From: Moelleriella libera RCEF 2490
Lineage: Eukaryota > Ascomycota > Sordariomycetes > Hypocreales > Clavicipitaceae
DNA: 64,000 bases
NCBI GenBank assembly: GCA_001636675.1
Contig: AZGY01000006.1
Span: forward strand, 1,069,257-1,133,256
Direction: 5' to 3'
Shown: in pieces, positions 48,975 to 60,433 of the stretch
Position numbering within the stretch: the first letter of the stretch is position 1
Layout: each line of letters starts with the position of its first letter
The notes under the pieces: model-generated
The model's input: the letters and a program-made list of their open reading frames with translations, nothing else
Database searches by the model: none
Told to the model about the DNA's origin: nothing
Position numbers and translations under genes: made by a program

Positions 48975-50741
48975 ATGGAGAACGATGACGAGGTCGATGT
49001 CGAGGTCCCGGATCTTGCGGAGGACGATCCGATGAGAGCTTTCCTGCCCGCCTCATTTGGCAAAAAATCGAAAGAGGCCAACATTGCAGCACAGATTGAT
49101 CGCAGCCGGAGGACCATCGAAGGCACACCAAGTACTTCTAAAACAGACGTACGACCAACATTGGCTGCGGCCCCGAGAGCAGAAGCTTCTGGGAGTGACA
49201 GTGACGGCAGTGATCACGATACAGATGACTCGGACGATGACTCTGACGACGCAGACGACTATCCCGTGTCCCATGAGCTCGTGCTGAAGACACATAGCCG
49301 CGCAGTCACAACGCTCTCGTTGGATCCCGCTGGCGGCAGACTCTTGACTGCCTCATTAGACTGCCAGGTGAACTTTCACGACTTTGCATCCATGACGCCT
49401 TCCACTTTACGAGCATTCAAGACGATCGATCCCTACGATACGAAAAGGTCCGCAGCGACCGCAGAGTCGCATCCGATTCACCATGTAGAGTTTAGTCCTC
49501 TATCTGGCGGCGTATTTCTGTGTGTCTCTGCGCACCCCCAAGCCAAGATTTTGTCACGAGACGGCCAGATTCTAACAGAATTTGTCAAAGGAGATATGTA
49601 CCTTAGAGACATGAACAACACCAAGGGTCACATATCGGAAATCACAGGAGGCACATGGCACCCGACAGACAAGAACCTTTGCGTCACTGCCGGCACGGAC
49701 AGCACGTTACGAGTATGGGACATCAACAACAAGAGGTCACAGAAAGAAGTTATTGTGTTCAAATCCAAGGCCGCCGGGTCAGCAGGCAGAACGAAGATGA
49801 CTGCGGTTGCTTGGGGCACACCAGCTCAAGGCGGTAACAATGTCCTCGTTAGTGCGGCTCTCGATGGAACTCTGGTCATGTACGGTGGGAACGGACCCTT
49901 TTATAGACCATCGGGGGAAGTACGTGATGCGCATTTGCCTCAGACATGGACAAGCGGCATCGACATATCCTCCGACGGTCGTATGGTTGTCACGAGGGGA
50001 GGTGACGATTTGATCAAATTGTGGGATACGAGGAAGTTCACCAAGCCACTGGTGACCGTTGCTCATAAGTCGACGTCGGAACATTACCCCGAAAGCAATA
50101 TTCGCTACGCGCCGAACTCCACGAGCATCATCACTGGCTCGGAAACGGGTCACCTGCACATTCTAAATCCAGGAAACCTACGAACCGAACATGTCACGCC
50201 CATCACACTGGGTTCACCACTGATCACTGTGAACTGGCATCCGAAGATCAATCAGATTGTGACGGGTTCGGCTAATGCCGAGACACACGTTCTCTATAAC
50301 CCGACAATGTCGAATCGTGGCGCCGTGGAGGTCATGTCCCGTGCCCCTAAAAAGCGGCACATCGATGACGATCCGAATCTGACAATGGATCAAGGACTTG
50401 GAATGTCGGGAGATTCGATTATTACTCCTGGTGCAATGTCCGGCTCAAGGAAATCGGGCGTTACGGGCACCGGACGCTCGAAAGATCCACGTCGTCCTCA
50501 CGTTCCACATCAGACTCCGTTCCAGAAAAACCAGCCCGACGAGAAGCACGTAGCCGAAAATATTCCACTTGCTCGCATGCTCCATGAAGATCCTCGCGAA
50601 GCGTTGCTCAAGTATGCGGATAAGGCGCAAAACGATCCAATCTTTACGAAAGCATGGAGCAAAACTCAGCCGAAGACTCAATACGCGGAGCTGAGTGATG
50701 AGGATGAGGATGGCCCTGACAAGAAGAGGACGAAAAGGTAA
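48975..50741 (+). CDS. WD40 protein of the WDR70/GAD-1 family
   Basis: A single uninterrupted exon codes 588 residues. The N-terminus (ENDDEVDVEVPDLAEDDPM then RAFLPASFGKK) matches the conserved opening of WDR70. An acidic DSDGSDHDTDDSDDDSDD stretch precedes the propeller. WD blades run from about residue 95 to 460, e.g. SHELVLKTHSRAVTTLSLDP, ITGGTWHPTDKNLCVTAGTD, TLRVWDI and DDLIKLWDTRKF. The family-specific tail has RRPHVPHQTPFQKNQPDEKH and the acidic/basic end DEDEDGPDKKRTKR. Family members work with DDB1/CRL4 in histone H2B ubiquitination and DNA-end resection (known from fission yeast and human). It lies 0.9 kb upstream of the Snf2-type gene on the same strand. Confidence 0.9.
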   Translation: MENDDEVDVEVPDLAEDDPMRAFLPASFGKKSKEANIAAQIDRSRRTIEGTPSTSKTDVRPTLAAAPRAEASGSDSDGSDHDTDDSDDDSDDADDYPVSHELVLKTHSRAVTTLSLDPAGGRLLTASLDCQVNFHDFASMTPSTLRAFKTIDPYDTKRSAATAESHPIHHVEFSPLSGGVFLCVSAHPQAKILSRDGQILTEFVKGDMYLRDMNNTKGHISEITGGTWHPTDKNLCVTAGTDSTLRVWDINNKRSQKEVIVFKSKAAGSAGRTKMTAVAWGTPAQGGNNVLVSAALDGTLVMYGGNGPFYRPSGEVRDAHLPQTWTSGIDISSDGRMVVTRGGDDLIKLWDTRKFTKPLVTVAHKSTSEHYPESNIRYAPNSTSIITGSETGHLHILNPGNLRTEHVTPITLGSPLITVNWHPKINQIVTGSANAETHVLYNPTMSNRGAVEVMSRAPKKRHIDDDPNLTMDQGLGMSGDSIITPGAMSGSRKSGVTGTGRSKDPRRPHVPHQTPFQKNQPDEKHVAENIPLARMLHEDPREALLKYADKAQNDPIFTKAWSKTQPKTQYAELSDEDEDGPDKKRTKR

Positions 50742-51635
50742 CAATGTGCCGTCGTTCATCATAACGGGATGCTCGGTCAGTGGTATATACCTGGTACATA
50801 GCACTTCAGCGGCGTACTCGTTCCATTTGCCGATTACTTAAGTATGTAACCGTAGTGTGCCCGCGCTCCTGCAACCGTACACGTGACACTCAGATGCGGC
50901 TAATTGCCGGCTGGCAGCAGGTGCGGGACTCTGCCTGCGCCGATGCTGTGCTGAAATGTACTGCGGTTATGCATCGGGTGCCCGCACCCACCGTCACGCT
51001 CAATCTTGTCGGTTGAGTCTTCACCACTCCCCATCATCAACGAGCCAGGCAGCGCGCGCGCATCCCGAAAATCGCCAGGTGCCCTAGCAAACCATCGGCA
51101 TCCATCTCCAAACCTCGCCGGCGACCCGTTGCACGCAACCCGCGTGCCATCCACGCTCCCAGTACCCGTTTCCGTGCGCCGCGTCACCGCTTTTGCACTT
51201 TTCCTGCTCCCTCGCCATCCCCCCGGCATCACGGTTTTTTTGGACTTTTTCTCCGGTGACTGTCGCTGCCCCCACGTTTTTTTTTGGCCGGCCGACCCTC
51301 AATCCATCCATCCATCCAACGCGGCCGAGGCTTATATCAGAGCGCCTCACGCTTGGCCTCCACGACGCGTACGTCTCGATCGCAACGGCAAACCACGCTG
51401 CGCAACGTTTCGTTCGCAGTGTCCCTGACGCGACGCCGCCCTTTTTCTGCCCTTTTACCGTGCATTGGTTGCAGCCCTGTTATACCAATAGCGCTACAGT
51501 GCAACCTTTGCTCGCGCCTCGAAGCATCCACAGCCGCCTCACCATCGTCATGTACCGTCCATAGGCGACGATATCCATCAATCTGTCTCGTGGTCGCGTG
51601 TCTTTGGCAGCGACAACGACTTTCGAGTCACAGCC
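50742..51635. other. Intergenic region and leader of the SNF2-type gene
   Basis: About 0.9 kb between two same-strand genes. It is rich in C/T tracts, with a short CCAT tandem tract at about 51299-51320, as expected for promoter and 5' UTR. No convincing ORF. Confidence 0.5.
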
Positions 51636-54600
51636 ATGACGTCGGTCCAAGCTTCGCCTGCGGTGCAGCACCCAGGCCCGCCAATGTCTGCCGGCGCAAC
51701 CAAGCAGCAGGCCGAAGAAGTATACAGAGTACGTGATCCTCGATGGATTTTTCGCCCTCATAACTCTAGGCCAGTGGTTGCCCATGAGCCTGAAAATGCT
51801 AATTTTTGCTGGTGAATAGAAATTGAAGCAGATGAAGGAATCAGGAGTCCCCCCTACAGATCCTGAGTATATGAAGGCTTCTCATTTTCTGATGAACTTT
51901 CAGCAACAACACCAGATGCGCAGATCTCAGCAGCACTTAATGCAGCAGCAGCAGCAGCAACAGCAACAGCAACAACAACAACAACATCAACAACAGCTCC
52001 AGCAGCAACAACATCAGCAACTCCAGCAACACCAACAACAGGCTCAAAAGGGACTACCAGTGAGTGGTCGACCGCCGTCAGGCACTCCGCAGGCCTCACA
52101 ATCGATTTCTGCACCTCCACAGGCCGCGTCCTCAACCCCAACACAAACACACACTAGTGTTGGCAATGCCACTACGGGCTTGGCGAATGCCTCGGCCAAT
52201 ATTCAGTTGAGCCAGCAGCAGCTTGCCCTGTTGCGACAGCAGATTCACGCGTTCAAATTACTAGGCAAGAATGCTGGACTATCAGTGCAACTGCAGCAGG
52301 CCATCTTCAGCCAGAGACAACGTCGACAGGCTTCTGCCATTGATTCTGCTCCCAGTCCCATCAAGACAGCTCAGTCGAGTCAAGAGCAGGAGAAACGTTC
52401 TGCAACCGCTGGACCCGAAGCCGTCATTCAGGATGAGCTGCCCTTGCCGAAAGCGCATACATACAAGACCGTCAAGTCGCCGTACGGCACGGATATGATC
52501 CGTTCCAGCATCAAATATGTGGACCATGCGCAGCGCAAAAACCGGTGGTTTATCCCTGGTGTATTCCCGACTGGCATCGACTTCGACCATCTCCGCTATG
52601 AAAGGGAGGTGATTGTTTTCAATCGCATGAGTCAACGATACGCCGAACTCAAGAATCTGCCGGCGAACATTGCTCACTGGGACTCCACGAAAGAGACAAT
52701 TGAAGTTGACGACACCTTGAAGCGCAAAGCCATTATTGAGATGAAGAGCCTGGCACTGTACGCCAAGCAACGAGCCTTGCGGGAAAAGATCGGCCGACAG
52801 ATGACGCATTATGACAACTTGGCAATGACAACAAACCGAGCTCATTATCGCCGAATGAAGAAGCAAAACGTCCGAGAGGCTCGCATTACCGAGAAGTTGG
52901 AGAAGCAGCAGCGCGATGCTCGCGAGAACCGGGAGAAGAAGAAGCACATTGACTTCCTTCGTGCCATCTGTCATCATCGTGCCGAGATCCAGGACAGTGC
53001 CAATTCTCAGCGGAACAAGTCGCACAAGCTCAGTCGAATCATGTTTGCCCACCACTTTAACATCGAGAAGGAGGAGCAGAAGCGTATCGAAAGAACAGCC
53101 AAGCAGCGTTTGCAGGCTCTCAAGGCCAACGACGAAGAAGCCTATCTCAAGCTCCTCGATCAAGCCAAAGACACCCGAATTACTCACCTGCTCAAACAAA
53201 CCGATGGCTTCTTGCATCAATTGGCGTCCTCGGTTAAGGCCCAACAACGCCATGCTGCAGAGGCCTACGGTGATGACATGGAGCAGTTCAACGAAGAGGA
53301 AAGCGAGGAAGAAGACGAGGACAGTGGCAAGAAGATTGATTACTACGCCGTCGCGCATAGAATCAGAGAAGAGGTCACTGAGCAAGCCAACATCCTGGTC
53401 GGTGGTCAGTTGAAGGAGTACCAGCTCAAGGGCTTGCAGTGGATGATATCTCTATACAACAATAATCTCAACGGTATCCTTGCTGACGAGATGGGACTCG
53501 GAAAGACGATCCAGACCATCAGTCTTGTCACGTATTTGATCGAACGAAAGCAGCAGAGTGGGCCTTATCTGGTCATCGTGCCCCTGAGTACCCTCACAAA
53601 CTGGAACCTCGAATTTGAGAAGTGGGCACCCTCAATCAGCCGCATCGTGTACAAAGGACCTCCCAATACTCGTAAACTGCAGCAAGAAAAGATTCGACAA
53701 GGTCGCTTTCAGGTTCTTCTGACCACATACGAGTACATCATCAAGGACCGGCCGATTCTTAGCAAGATCAAATGGTTCCACATGATTATTGACGAAGGTC
53801 ATCGCATGAAGAATGCCAACTCAAAACTCAGCGCGACCATCTCACAGTACTACTCGACGCGATTCCGTCTCATCCTCACGGGTACTCCGCTGCAGAACAA
53901 TCTGGCCGAACTCTGGGCTATGCTCAACTTTGTTTTACCAAACATCTTCAAATCAGTCAAGACGTTCGACGAATGGTTCAATACCCCGTTTGCCAATACC
54001 GGCGGCCAAGATAAGATGGAGCTGACTGAAGAAGAGCAAATTCTCGTCATTCGTCGACTTCACAAGGTCTTGAGGCCCTTCTTGCTCAGACGTCTCAAAA
54101 AGGACGTGGAGAAGGATCTCCCTGACAAGACTGAAAAGGTCATCAAGTGTAAATTCTCGGCTCTGCAAGCCAAGCTCTACAAGCAAATGGTCACGCACAA
54201 CAAGCTTGTCGTTAGCGACGGCAAGGGAGGCAAGACCAACGCTCGTGGGCTGAGCAACATGATTATGCAGCTGCGCAAGCTGTGTAACCACCCCTTTGTG
54301 TTTGATGAAGTTGAAAACGTCATGAACCCCATGAGTATCAGCAACGACCTGCTCTGGAGAACTGCCGGCAAATTTGAGCTGCTGGATCGCATCCTGCCCA
54401 AGTACCAAGCGACCGGGCATCGAGTTCTCATGTTCTTCCAGATGACGGCGATCATGGACATTATGGAAGATTACTTGCGCTACAGAAAATTCGAATACTT
54501 GCGTCTGGATGGTACCACCAAGTCGGACGAACGTTCAGATCTTCTGAGGGAATTCAATCACCCGGAGTCCAAGTACTTTATGTTCTTGCTCTCAACTCGT

Positions 54601-56156
54601 GCGGGTGGCTTGGGTCTCAACCTTCAAACGGCTGACACTGTCATCATCTACGACTCGGACTGGAATCCTCACCAAGATCTGCAGGCTCAAGATCGTGCAC
54701 ATCGTATCGGTCAGAAGAACGAAGTTCGAATCCTCCGACTGATCAGTTCAAACTCGGTGGAGGAGAAGATTCTCGAACGCGCCAGGTTCAAGCTCGACAT
54801 GGACGGCAAGGTCATCCAAGCCGGTCGATTCGACAACAAGTCATCAGAGACGGATCGTGATGCCATGTTGCGAACGCTCCTGGAGAGTGCCGACATGGCT
54901 GAGTCCGGCGAGCAGGATGACATGGAGGACGAGGAGCTCAACATGATGCTCGCACGAAGCGATGACGAGATTACGGTTTTCCAAAGAATCGACGAAGAGA
55001 GAGCAAGAGATCCCATCTATGGGTCGTCGGCCGGAGCCAAGGCCAGGCCGAGGTTGATGGGCGATGACGAGCTGCCCGACATCTACCTGAACGAGGGTCC
55101 CGTGGTAGAGGAAGAGACGGACGACATCATACTCGGCCGGGGCGCTCGCGAGCGTACCAAGGTCCGCTACGACGACGGCCTGACAGAAGAGCAGTGGCTG
55201 ATGGCTGTGGATGACGACGAGGACACGCCTGAAGCCGCGGCGCTTAGGAAACAAGGCCGCAAGGACAAGCGGGAAAACAACAAGCTGAAGAAGATGGCGC
55301 TGATAAACTCGATGGATCAGTCACCGCCGGCCAGCCGGGCCAGCACAGAAGAGATGGAAACACCCAAGAAACGTGGCCGCAAGCCCGGCAGCAAGAACGA
55401 GAAGCGCAAGGCTGAGGAGGGTGATGAAGAGCCGCCAACCAAGAAGCGACGCGGTCCTCAAGGGAGACCCAGCAAAGGCGGCGCCGTCGTGCCCGATTCC
55501 CGGGTCAGCCCCCAGCAACGTGAAGTGCTACAGCGGAGTCTGCGGCTACTCTACGATGGTCTCATGACTCTGGAAGTGGACGACATCGAACTCCCGGCGG
55601 AGGACGACGAGTCCGATGCCGGCAAGCGCCTGATCATCGGGCCATTTGTAAAACTGCCGCCCAAGAGAGAATACGCCGACTACTATGTCATCATCCAGAA
55701 TCCGATCTGTATGAATCAGATCATGACACGCATCAAGAAGGAGGAATATGCCAGTCTCAGCGACATGCGCAAAGACTTTGATCTCATGATTCGAAATTGC
55801 CAGACATACAACGAAGACGGCAGCATCCTATACCAAGATGCCAAGACGATGAATGTGAGTGTTTTGTCCGCTGAGGGTGCCGAGGAGACTGGGCCCTTCT
55901 TCCCTCTTGTTTTTCTTTTGTGCTTACAGAAATACAGGAATTCTTCACCAGGAGGCTGCAAGAGGAACTGGACGCTCATCCCGAGCTGCAAGAGCTGGAG
56001 GAAGGAGGCAGCCAGGCAGGTTCTGCTGGGCTTTGGGGAAACGGAGCCAGCACACCACAGTCTGGCGGGACGCGCATCAGGATCATCTCCAGCGGTGCGC
56101 GTAACAGTGACGCGACTAATGGCATGAAATCGGCGGCGCAGAGCGACGGGGAGTGA
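51636..56156 (+). CDS. SNF2: Snf2/Sth1-family chromatin-remodelling ATPase (SWI/SNF or RSC catalytic subunit)
   Basis: Three exons (51636-51728, 51820-55854, 55938-56156) join to 1448 residues. Order of domains: a short N-terminus with EEVYRKLKQMKESGVPPTD; a polyglutamine tract (~72-105, CAG/CAA-coded); a basic HSA-type helical region (~270-360); a DEAD-like ATPase with ADEMGLGKT at ~585 and DEGHRMKN at ~688; helicase-C with LDGTTKSDER, LSTRAGGLGLNL and QAQDRAHRIGQ (~990); an acidic SnAC-like region (~1040-1130); an AT-hook-like KKRGRKPGSKNEKRK (~1213); and a bromodomain (~1275-1376, with PICMNQIMTRI and NCQTYNEDGS). All ATPase motifs are intact. It would slide or eject nucleosomes. The length and bromodomain fit either Sth1 or filamentous Snf2, and I cannot separate them here. 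The last splice junction (exon 3 at 55938) is the least certain. Confidence 0.92.
51942..52047. repeat. CAG/CAA tract coding for polyglutamine
   Basis: An imperfect CAG/CAA/CAT run in exon 2 of the SNF2-type gene encodes about 30 glutamines with a few His and Leu. Mixed codons imply an old, fairly stable tract. Confidence 0.85.
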
Positions 56157-57302
56157 TGCGCCCGACGAAGCGGAAAAGGAAACATGACACGGTGACGACA
56201 CGCTCATGTCCCTGCGTGTTGTTTCATTGACAGCGTCGACGGAAACCGAGGACGTCGGCTGCCCGATACATATATATAAACTTCCTCACTTTCCTTCTCC
56301 CCCTATATATGGCTCTGTTCTTTTCTGTTGTCTCGTTTCATCGGCGTTTGTCAGGATCGGCGTTCCACGAGCGCACGGGGCGTGGCAGGGTACGGAGTGG
56401 CCGCAGGGCGGGATCCAATTCCACGCGGCCCAAAGCGATAGGGAAGACGGCGTTCTCGACGAGCGAGCGAGAAGGGGCAATGTATGACACGCCGCCTCCC
56501 CGAATAGGTAGAAAATAAGATGTACTGTAGTAGACACTTAACTGAGCGCAGTGTACGAGGCAGAGACGGTGCGTGCGTACTAGCAAGTGAACACGACAAA
56601 GGTCTAATGTGGCAGCTGGATACGCGATGTGGTGTAGTAGTCAAGGCGAAGGAAGGTGTGCATAATAATAGTAATAAGGGTCGGGTTTGGCGGTTGAGGT
56701 TGACGTGACTGGGCCGGTCGCTCGGTCGATGGGAGCGACCATGTCGTTCGCGGCGCACCTATCATGGGGTGCGGCGGCGGCGGCTGCATCCATCCATCCA
56801 TCCATCCACCCACGCATCCACAGGGTGTGATCCAATTGGGCGTGTTTGCGCTGGCGTGTTTAGTTTGCAGGTACTTCGAAATAGCGGAGCAGGAGAGCCG
56901 CTTTCGTTGTATCTTTGAGAATAGGCTGCCAGCTACGGAGGTACTAAACACGCAAATTGATTTGGCGTGTCATGATGCGCCAAGTTGGCGAGTTTCCCCC
57001 CCCGAGATCCATCCACTATTTCCCTAGAAAAGGCAATTAGGCGGGCTCCATAGAGCCCCGGCCAGCGCGGTACTTGTTGAAGAGGGGCCGCTGAATTACG
57101 GTGGAAAAGGCTGAAAAACGGAGGCCAAACGTGCCAATCTGGCGCCCGAAAACGCAAACACGCCGCCAACGGTTCGTCCATCCATCATCATCCATCGACC
57201 CATGCCATCTTATGCACCCTTGTGCATGCGCCGCAGCTCCCCGCCGCCAGACATGTGCGACGCGCCTCGAACCTCGACAGAGACAAAGAGTTCCGAGGGC
57301 CC
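56157..57302. other. Intergenic region between SNF2-type and hydrolase genes
   Basis: About 1.15 kb with no supported gene. A TCCA tandem tract lies at about 56788-56810. A shorter relative occurs at 57178-57200, just before the hydrolase gene. Confidence 0.5.
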
Positions 57303-58944
57303 ATGATGAAGAGGACGCTGGTCCTTTGTTTCATTCACGGCTTCAAGGTGCGTCGTGCTGACATGACGGCTGCGTTGCGCCGTGCTGCATTGTGTTGTGC
57401 TTGTGCTGCATTACGTGCTGACTGCGACGGCAAACTCACCGAACAAACGACGTTACAGGGCGGCGATGACACATTCGGAGAAAAATATCAGTTTACAAAT
57501 CATCTTCGGGATGCCGTGGCGCAGGAGCTGCCCAAGGTCGAGGTGCGCGTGCTGGTCTATCCTCGGTACGAGACGCGAGGGGACCTGGGACAATGCGTGA
57601 GCCGCTTCCGCGACTGGTGAGTCTGACCTCGGACCCTGCCTCTCTCTTTCTCTCCATCTTTCTCTCTCTGCCTCTTCTCGCTCCTGTTGGGTGAGCGTGA
57701 CCTGTGAGCTGAAGCTGAGATGCATTCCCTTTCTGGCCCCAGGCTGGAGGAAAAGGTCATAGACATGGAGGTGGCGTCGGGCACGCACTCGCCGACAGTC
57801 GATCCGTCGGTGAGGACGGTCCTCATCGGCCACTCGATGGGCGGCATCGTCGCGGCCGAGCTCGTGATTGCGCTGGCCTCGGAGAAGCCCATCTACTCCC
57901 AGGACGGCATCGAGAAGACGGACCGGCCGCACTTCAACGGCCTCATGTTCCCCTACGTCCAGGGCGTGCTGGCACTCGACACGCCGTTTCTGGGCATCTC
58001 GCCCGGGGTGGTCGCGCACGGCGCCGAGGGCCACTACCAGAACGCGGCCGACACGCTCTCCCAGCTCAGCGGGCTCAGGGACAGTCTCTGGGGGGCGGCT
58101 CCCTCGGCGGCACCGGCAGGAGCAGCTTCGTCGTCGTCGTCGTCATCGGGGGCATCGAATGCCCTGGCGGCGCAGGCAGCAGGCAGCGGCAACGGCTGGG
58201 GCACCTGGGGGAAAGTGGCCATGTTTGCCGGGGCGGCGGGCGCGGTGGCGGCGGGCGGCGCGGCGGCCTGGATGAACCGCGAGCAGATCAGCCAGGGCTG
58301 GATGTGGGCGTCGTCGCACCTGGAGTTTGTGGGCTGTCTCGCACGCGGCGAGGAGCTGAAGAAGCGCGTGGGTTGCATGGTGCAGCTGCGCGAGGATCTC
58401 AAGATTGGCTTTGCCAACCTATATACCCGGCTGGGCCGAGCGGCCGCGGCGAAGAAGGTGAGCATGGTGGGAACGGTGCTCGGCAGAGACCGGACCTTTT
58501 GCAACCTGCCCAAGACGATGGTTGCGGGCGAATGGATCGCGGCGGTCAATGACAATGCGAGCGACGAGACGACGGCCCATACGAGTAGGTCATGCCTTGC
58601 TGATCCTTGCCTTGTTTTTTTCTCGCTCTGCGAATCCTTTTTCCCCCTCGCCCCCCTTTGCCTCCTCCTCAACTCCCCATGCCCCGTTGCCCGTCTTGCT
58701 GTGTCCCCTTTTCGCCTCTCGTCCATCATCTCTCCTTTTCTACATGGACTCTCAACCGGCCACTGACGGTGTCGCGACAGCCATGTTTGAACCGAAAGAG
58801 AACCCGGCCTACGAGAAGCTCTGTCGCGATGCGGCGGGCTTGATTGCGCGGTGGACGCGGAACGACTGGTACGATGGGAGTGCCGACGAGCCTGCCAGGG
58901 TGGACAACGGCGACGACATACACAGCACGGGGCAGCGGCCTTGA
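57303..58944 (+). CDS. Alpha/beta hydrolase, DUF676/lipase-like serine esterase
   Basis: Four exons (57303-57347, 57459-57616, 57743-58584, 58781-58944) join to 402 residues. The start MMKRTLVLCFIHGFKGGDDTFG carries the oxyanion-hole HGF motif. The nucleophile elbow is GHSMGG, with Ser99. VLALDTPFLGISPG is a conserved strand/loop of fungal lipase-like proteins. A serine/alanine low-complexity insert (TCG repeat, ~58126-58150) is followed by an Ala/Gly-rich hydrophobic stretch (WGKVAMFAGAAGAVAAGG) that could be a membrane segment. The protein is probably a lipase or acyl-protein/phospholipid hydrolase of organelle membranes; the substrate is unknown. Intron 1 is 111 nt and keeps the frame open, so retention would add 37 residues. 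Third codon positions are almost all G or C, unlike the SNF2-type gene upstream. Confidence 0.85.
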
Positions 58945-59117
58945 CATGATGTGAACACGATGGGTATTAATGTGAGGCTCTACTTGTTCTCCTCCTCTGG
59001 CAGCCGCTTTTTGCCTGTTCTCTTCCCTACGTGCCGCTCGATTATGTATATACAGCCGACCTTGCGTGTCTGCAGATGGCCCCATGACTCGTAGAATTTC
59101 CAAGCTCGTCTCTACTT

Positions 59118-59172
59118 GCCTCCGGCGGCCCTACCGGGGGTCGCCTGCGGCGGGCTGTCCTCGCTGCGCTCG
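59118..59172 (-). repeat. GC-rich short element, full form B copy after the PHS1 stop codon
   Basis: Identical over 55 bp to 24891-24945. It lies 8 bp beyond the PHS1 stop codon (59181-59183, minus strand), so it must be part of the PHS1 3' UTR. Flanks do not match the other copy. Confidence 0.9.
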
Positions 59173-59180
59173 CTCAATCT

Positions 59181-60050
59181 TTATTGAGATTTGGCGCCGT
59201 CTGCCTTGAGGGACCGCATGACCTTTCTGCGCTGCTTCATCATGTGCGTGAACAGAATGTACGATCCTATACATGTCGGTGCGTTGGTCAGTCAATCTTG
59301 TTCGTTTTATTTCCTCTCGCATCGACAGCAGCAGCTTTGCTTCCTCATCTTTGTGGAAGGTGCAGTCGCGCGAGTGGTTGGCACTGACTGGCTCTTGGTT
59401 GTTGGTTGGGTTGGGGGGGAGGAGGGCAGGGGAAAGAAAGAAAAAAAAAGGGTTGGTTGGTTGGTTGGTTTCAACGTACCCGGCACGTAAATGGCCAAGA
59501 CGGCGTAGAAAAAGTACCGCTGCACGTCGCTGGTCTGGGCGGCGGCGGCGCGGCGGTAGACGAGCACGCACTCGCTGGCGATGCCGACCGGGTAGAGGAG
59601 GTAGAAGAGCGAGTAGCGGACCCAGGTGAGGGCGGGCGGCAGGGCGCCGGCCAGGGCGAGGGCGAAGTACGAGTAGCGCACGACCTCGGTGACGGACCAG
59701 GCCGTCAGCATGGCCGCGTACCACGGCGAGGCGGCCAGGTGCGGCGCGGCGTCGACGACGGGCCACACGAGCAGCAGGCGCGACGAGACCTGCATCAGCG
59801 TCGTGGCCGGCGGCGCGCGCACCAGGCCGGCGAGCGAGTGCAGCACCTCGAGCGCGGCGAGCGTCTGCGTCCACTTGGCGAAGGCGCCCACGCCCAGGTA
59901 CACAAAGGGCGCGCCGCGCAGCAGGAACAGCAGCACCGTGCGCCCGAGCACCGCCGTCCACAGCGTCGCCGAGACGAAGTTGTACAGGACGAGGTAGCCC
60001 GTCTTGAGAGCCGACGACGACCCCGAGGAGGAGGGTGGTTTCTGGGCCAT
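59181..60050 (-). CDS. PHS1: Very-long-chain 3-hydroxyacyl-CoA dehydratase
   Basis: Two minus-strand exons (60050-59480 and 59266-59181) join to 218 residues; yeast Phs1 has 217. Phs1 dehydrates 3-hydroxyacyl-CoA in the ER fatty-acid elongation cycle that supplies sphingolipids. The sequence shows six or so hydrophobic helices, LYNFVSATLWTAVL near the start, WSVTEVVRYSYFAL, and YPVGIASE, which carries the catalytic Tyr153 and Glu160 spaced as in the yeast enzyme. The C-terminus is basic and cytosolic (KQRRKVMRSLKADGAKS). The intron (59479-59267, 213 nt) holds a GGTT tetranucleotide tract. Exon 2 encodes only 28 codons. The 3' UTR begins with a GC-rich short element. Confidence 0.94.
59451..59472. 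repeat. GGTT tetranucleotide microsatellite in the PHS1 intron
   Basis: Five or so GGTT units close to the 5' splice site of the PHS1 intron (AACC in the gene's sense). Confidence 0.85.
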
Positions 60051-60433
60051 GGCGAGAATGGAAGTCGGACAGATGGCGGGAAAAAAACACCAGCACGCCA
60101 AGCACGCCAGCAGCAGCACCGGCACCAGAAGCAAAAGCAGAAGCAGACAAACGGGGGGAACAAGAAAAAAACAAGGAAGAGTCAATGGAGAGAGAGAGCG
60201 GGTGAGGGTGGACTGGTCGGTCGGTGCTTGAGCTGACTGACTGGCGGCGGCGGTAAGCAGGATCGCAGCGTTGAGGCTGGCTGGGCTGGGCTTGGCGTTG
60301 CGAGCAGCGTTGGGCTTCGGCGGTGGAGCTCATCGTGGAGCTGGCTAGCTAGCTGCCAACTTGCTTTATCGATAGCAGCTCGAGCTCCCGAGCTCAACAG
60401 CGCCGGCGGCACAGCGCGCCGTGCTCGTGATGT
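60051..60433. other. PHS1 promoter region
   Basis: Sequence upstream of the PHS1 start, with GA/CT-rich leader tracts and no gene. It runs into the GC-rich element array, so the array lies within ~400-1300 bp of the PHS1 start. Confidence 0.45.

Noticed and set aside
59131..60333. 400-aa ORF overlapping PHS1
   Set aside because: It is a shadow frame of the GC-rich PHS1 gene, with Arg/Ala/Pro-rich composition.
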